Assembly: GCA_015490115.1 (NCBI GenBank)
Contig: WFYM01000088.1
Location: 1 to 7,123, forward strand
DNA length: 7,123 bases
Direction: 5' to 3'
DNA from: Aquificaceae bacterium
GTDB taxonomy: Bacteria; Aquificota; Aquificia; Aquificales; Aquificaceae
Made by a program: the position numbers and the translations under genes. The notes below the pieces were generated by a model. It did not search any database and had not been told where the DNA came from. It saw only the letters and a program-made list of their open reading frames with translations. Positions within the stretch are counted from its first letter, which is position 1, and each line of letters begins with the position of its first letter. Of the stretch, positions 5,727 through 7,123 are shown in pieces.

Positions 5727-5915
5727 ATGGCTATTAAAGTCCTCGTCGTCGACATAGAGGGGACGACAGCCGAGATAACGGACAGGTTGAACGAGGTCCT
5801 CACCGCCCTCCAAGAGGAGGGGGCTGAGGTCTTGGACGTGAAGGTGACCCACGCGAGGGAACACGGTATAGACGGCTTTACCGTGGTCTACACCATCCTC
5901 TACAGGACACCCTGA
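5727..5915 (+). CDS. Small cytosolic protein, possibly Cse60-like
   Basis: This 62-residue soluble protein has a beta-alpha-beta look: strand IKVLVVDIEG (3-12), an amphipathic helix TAEITDRLNEVLTALQEEG (14-32), strand EVLDVKVTHA (34-43), and a final strand FTVVYTILYR (51-60). The pattern of strand, Asp, long helix, 'VLDVKV' strand and terminal 'YTILYR' strand resembles the small Cse60 family (a protein of about 60 residues known from Bacillus); this is recognition by eye and unverified. No catalytic residues, cysteines or membrane segments are seen. Codon use matches its neighbours, and it sits alone between two minus-strand genes. A real gene is supported by the coherent fold pattern, a -10-like box just upstream and the fact that it fills the gap exactly. 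The function is unknown. Confidence 0.7.
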   Translation: MAIKVLVVDIEGTTAEITDRLNEVLTALQEEGAEVLDVKVTHAREHGIDGFTVVYTILYRTP

Positions 5916-7123
5916 TCAAGCTTCGAGAACCGCACCCTTCGAGGCGTCCGTGACGAGCTTCGCGTATCTCCTCAGCCAAGGACTCGGTATGGGCTTTCTC
6001 TTCGGTTTGAAGCTCTTGAGCCTCTCCTTTAGCTCCTCCTCCGAGATCAGAAGCTCCAACCTCCTTCCGGGTATGTCTATGAGGATCTCGTCCCCGTCCC
6101 TGACAACGCCTATGGGACCTCCCGAAGCAGCTTCGGGAGATACGTGTCCAACGCAGGCTCCCCTCGTTCCCCCCGAGAACCTGCCGTCGGTTATAAGTGC
6201 CACTTTGTCTCCGAGACCCATCCCCATTATGGCGGAGGTCGGGGAGAGCATCTCCCTCATACCGGGTCCTCCCTTCGGTCCCTCATACCTGATCACAACT
6301 ACGTGACCGGGCTTTACCTTGCCTCCCAAGATGGCTTTTACCGCCTCCTCCTCCGAGTCGAAGCAGATAGCCCTCCCTTTGAACCTGAGCATGCTCTCGA
6401 CGACACCGGCTGTTTTCACAACAGCACCTTCAGGGGCGAGGTTTCCGAAGAGGATCGCTATACCCCCGTCTCCGGAGTAGGGGTTTTCTGAGGTTCTCAC
6501 AACCTCGCCGTCAGGGTCGGGGGACTCCTCGGCGATTTCCCTCAGCGTCTTTCCGCTCACCGTTTTCCTCTCTCCGTGGAGAAGACCGAGCTTTAAAAGT
6601 TCTTTAACTATTACGGGCATCCCACCCACCCTGTCGAGGTCCTCTATGTGGTAGTGGGAAGCCGGGGAGATCTTGCAGAGGGTGGGTGTTCTTTTGGATA
6701 TCTCGTTTATCTTGGAGAGGTCAAAGTCTATCCCGGCTTCCTTCGCTACTGCGAGGAGGTGAAGGACAGTGTTGGTGGAGCCTCCCATCGCTATGTCTAC
6801 CGTGAAGGCGTCCTCTATTGCCTCCTCCGTTACTATGTCCCTCGGTTTTACGTTCTCTTTTAAAAGTTCCATTATCCTCCTTCCCGCCTCTTTTGCGAGT
6901 TCCTCCCTCCTTGGGTCGACCGCAGGGATGGTTCCGTTTCCGGGGAGGGCGAGTCCCAAGATTTCGGTGAGACAGTTCATAGAGTTGGCTGTGAACATTC
7001 CCGAACAGCTACCGCACGTTGGACAGGCGTTCTCTTCTATTACTTTGAGTTCCCTCTCCGTTATCTTCCCAGCTTTTAGCTGTCCTATTCCTTCGAAGAC
7101 GGAGATGAGGTCTACCTTTTTCC
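5916..7123 (-). CDS. ilvD: Dihydroxy-acid dehydratase (IlvD), C-terminal 401 residues; 5' end outside window
   Basis: IlvD removes water from 2,3-dihydroxy-isovalerate and 2,3-dihydroxy-3-methylvalerate to give the keto acids for valine, leucine and isoleucine. It is a cytosolic Fe-S, Mg-dependent enzyme. The frame is open from the right edge to TGA at 5918-5916. Seen (numbering from the first full codon): the cysteine motif [18 protein letters not shown] (33-50), which carries a cluster ligand; AMGGSTNT (111-118); [14 protein letters not shown] (279-292) with a probable Mg ligand Glu; and [11 protein letters not shown] (311-321), whose serine is the proposed catalytic base. The end (WLRRYAKLV) is normal. 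The family is about 555 residues long, so roughly 155 residues, with the first cluster cysteines, lie outside. The related Edd (6-phosphogluconate dehydratase) is less likely, because the motifs follow the IlvD pattern. It faces the small gene at 5727 with zero spacing. Confidence 0.97.
   Translation of the reverse strand, partial: KKVDLISVFEGIGQLKAGKITERELKVIEENACPTCGSCSGMFTANSMNCLTEILGLALPGNGTIPAVDPRREELAKEAGRRIMELLKENVKPRDIVTEEAIEDAFTVDIAMGGSTNTVLHLLAVAKEAGIDFDLSKINEISKRTPTLCKISPASHYHIEDLDRVGGMPVIVKELLKLGLLHGERKTVSGKTLREIAEESPDPDGEVVRTSENPYSGDGGIAILFGNLAPEGAVVKTAGVVESMLRFKGRAICFDSEEEAVKAILGGKVKPGHVVVIRYEGPKGGPGMREMLSPTSAIMGMGLGDKVALITDGRFSGGTRGACVGHVSPEAASGGPIGVVRDGDEILIDIPGRRLELLISEEELKERLKSFKPKRKPIPSPWLRRYAKLVTDASKGAVLEA

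Noticed and set aside
5950..6863. Plus-strand open frames 5950-6306, 6144-6491 and 6648-6863
   Set aside because: All are antisense to ilvD, whose conserved motifs cover this span.
6999..7123. ilvD starting at the internal ATG at 6998
   Set aside because: The frame continues upstream to the window edge and encodes the conserved cysteine motif CPTCGSC, so that ATG is internal.

Overview
The window reads as chromosomal DNA of a thermophilic bacterium, most likely a member of the Aquificales. By eye, Arg is written almost only as AGG and Ile mostly as ATA. The proteins are rich in Glu, Lys, Arg and Val, base composition is near half G+C, and genes are packed with almost no spacing. The lineage call is inference from style, not from a marker gene. 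No mobile element, CRISPR array, tRNA or rRNA is visible.

Layout, left to right. (1) 1-932, minus: the N-terminal 310 residues of a transmembrane chemoreceptor-type protein, whose signalling end lies outside the window. (2) 933-994: a 62-bp divergent control region with a plausible flagellar sigma-28 promoter facing the receptor gene. (3) 995-4254, plus: a tight flagellar operon of a small FlgN-like putative chaperone, flgK and flgL (the hook-filament junction proteins). (4) 4256-5700, minus: a two-gene operon of a 2-TM potassium channel with a cytoplasmic RCK/TrkA regulatory part, followed with a 4-bp ATGA overlap by a small four-helix membrane protein. (5) 5701-5726: a 26-bp divergent gap in which neither flanking gene has a convincing Shine-Dalgarno site, suggesting leaderless transcripts. 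(6) 5727-5915, plus: a 62-residue cytosolic protein that recalls the Cse60 family. (7) 5916-7123, minus: the C-terminal 401 residues of dihydroxy-acid dehydratase (IlvD), running off the right edge.

How the genes fit together. The left half is motility: a candidate chaperone and its two presumed export clients are read as one unit, back to back with a receptor that would feed flagellar control. The right half is unrelated housekeeping: potassium flux and branched-chain amino acid synthesis. Both convergent gene pairs meet with gaps of 0 or 1 nt, so there is no room for an intergenic terminator.

The most notable observations are a paralogous module of about 100 residues in the middle of both FlgK and FlgL, and the translationally coupled small membrane protein that may be a partner of the potassium channel.
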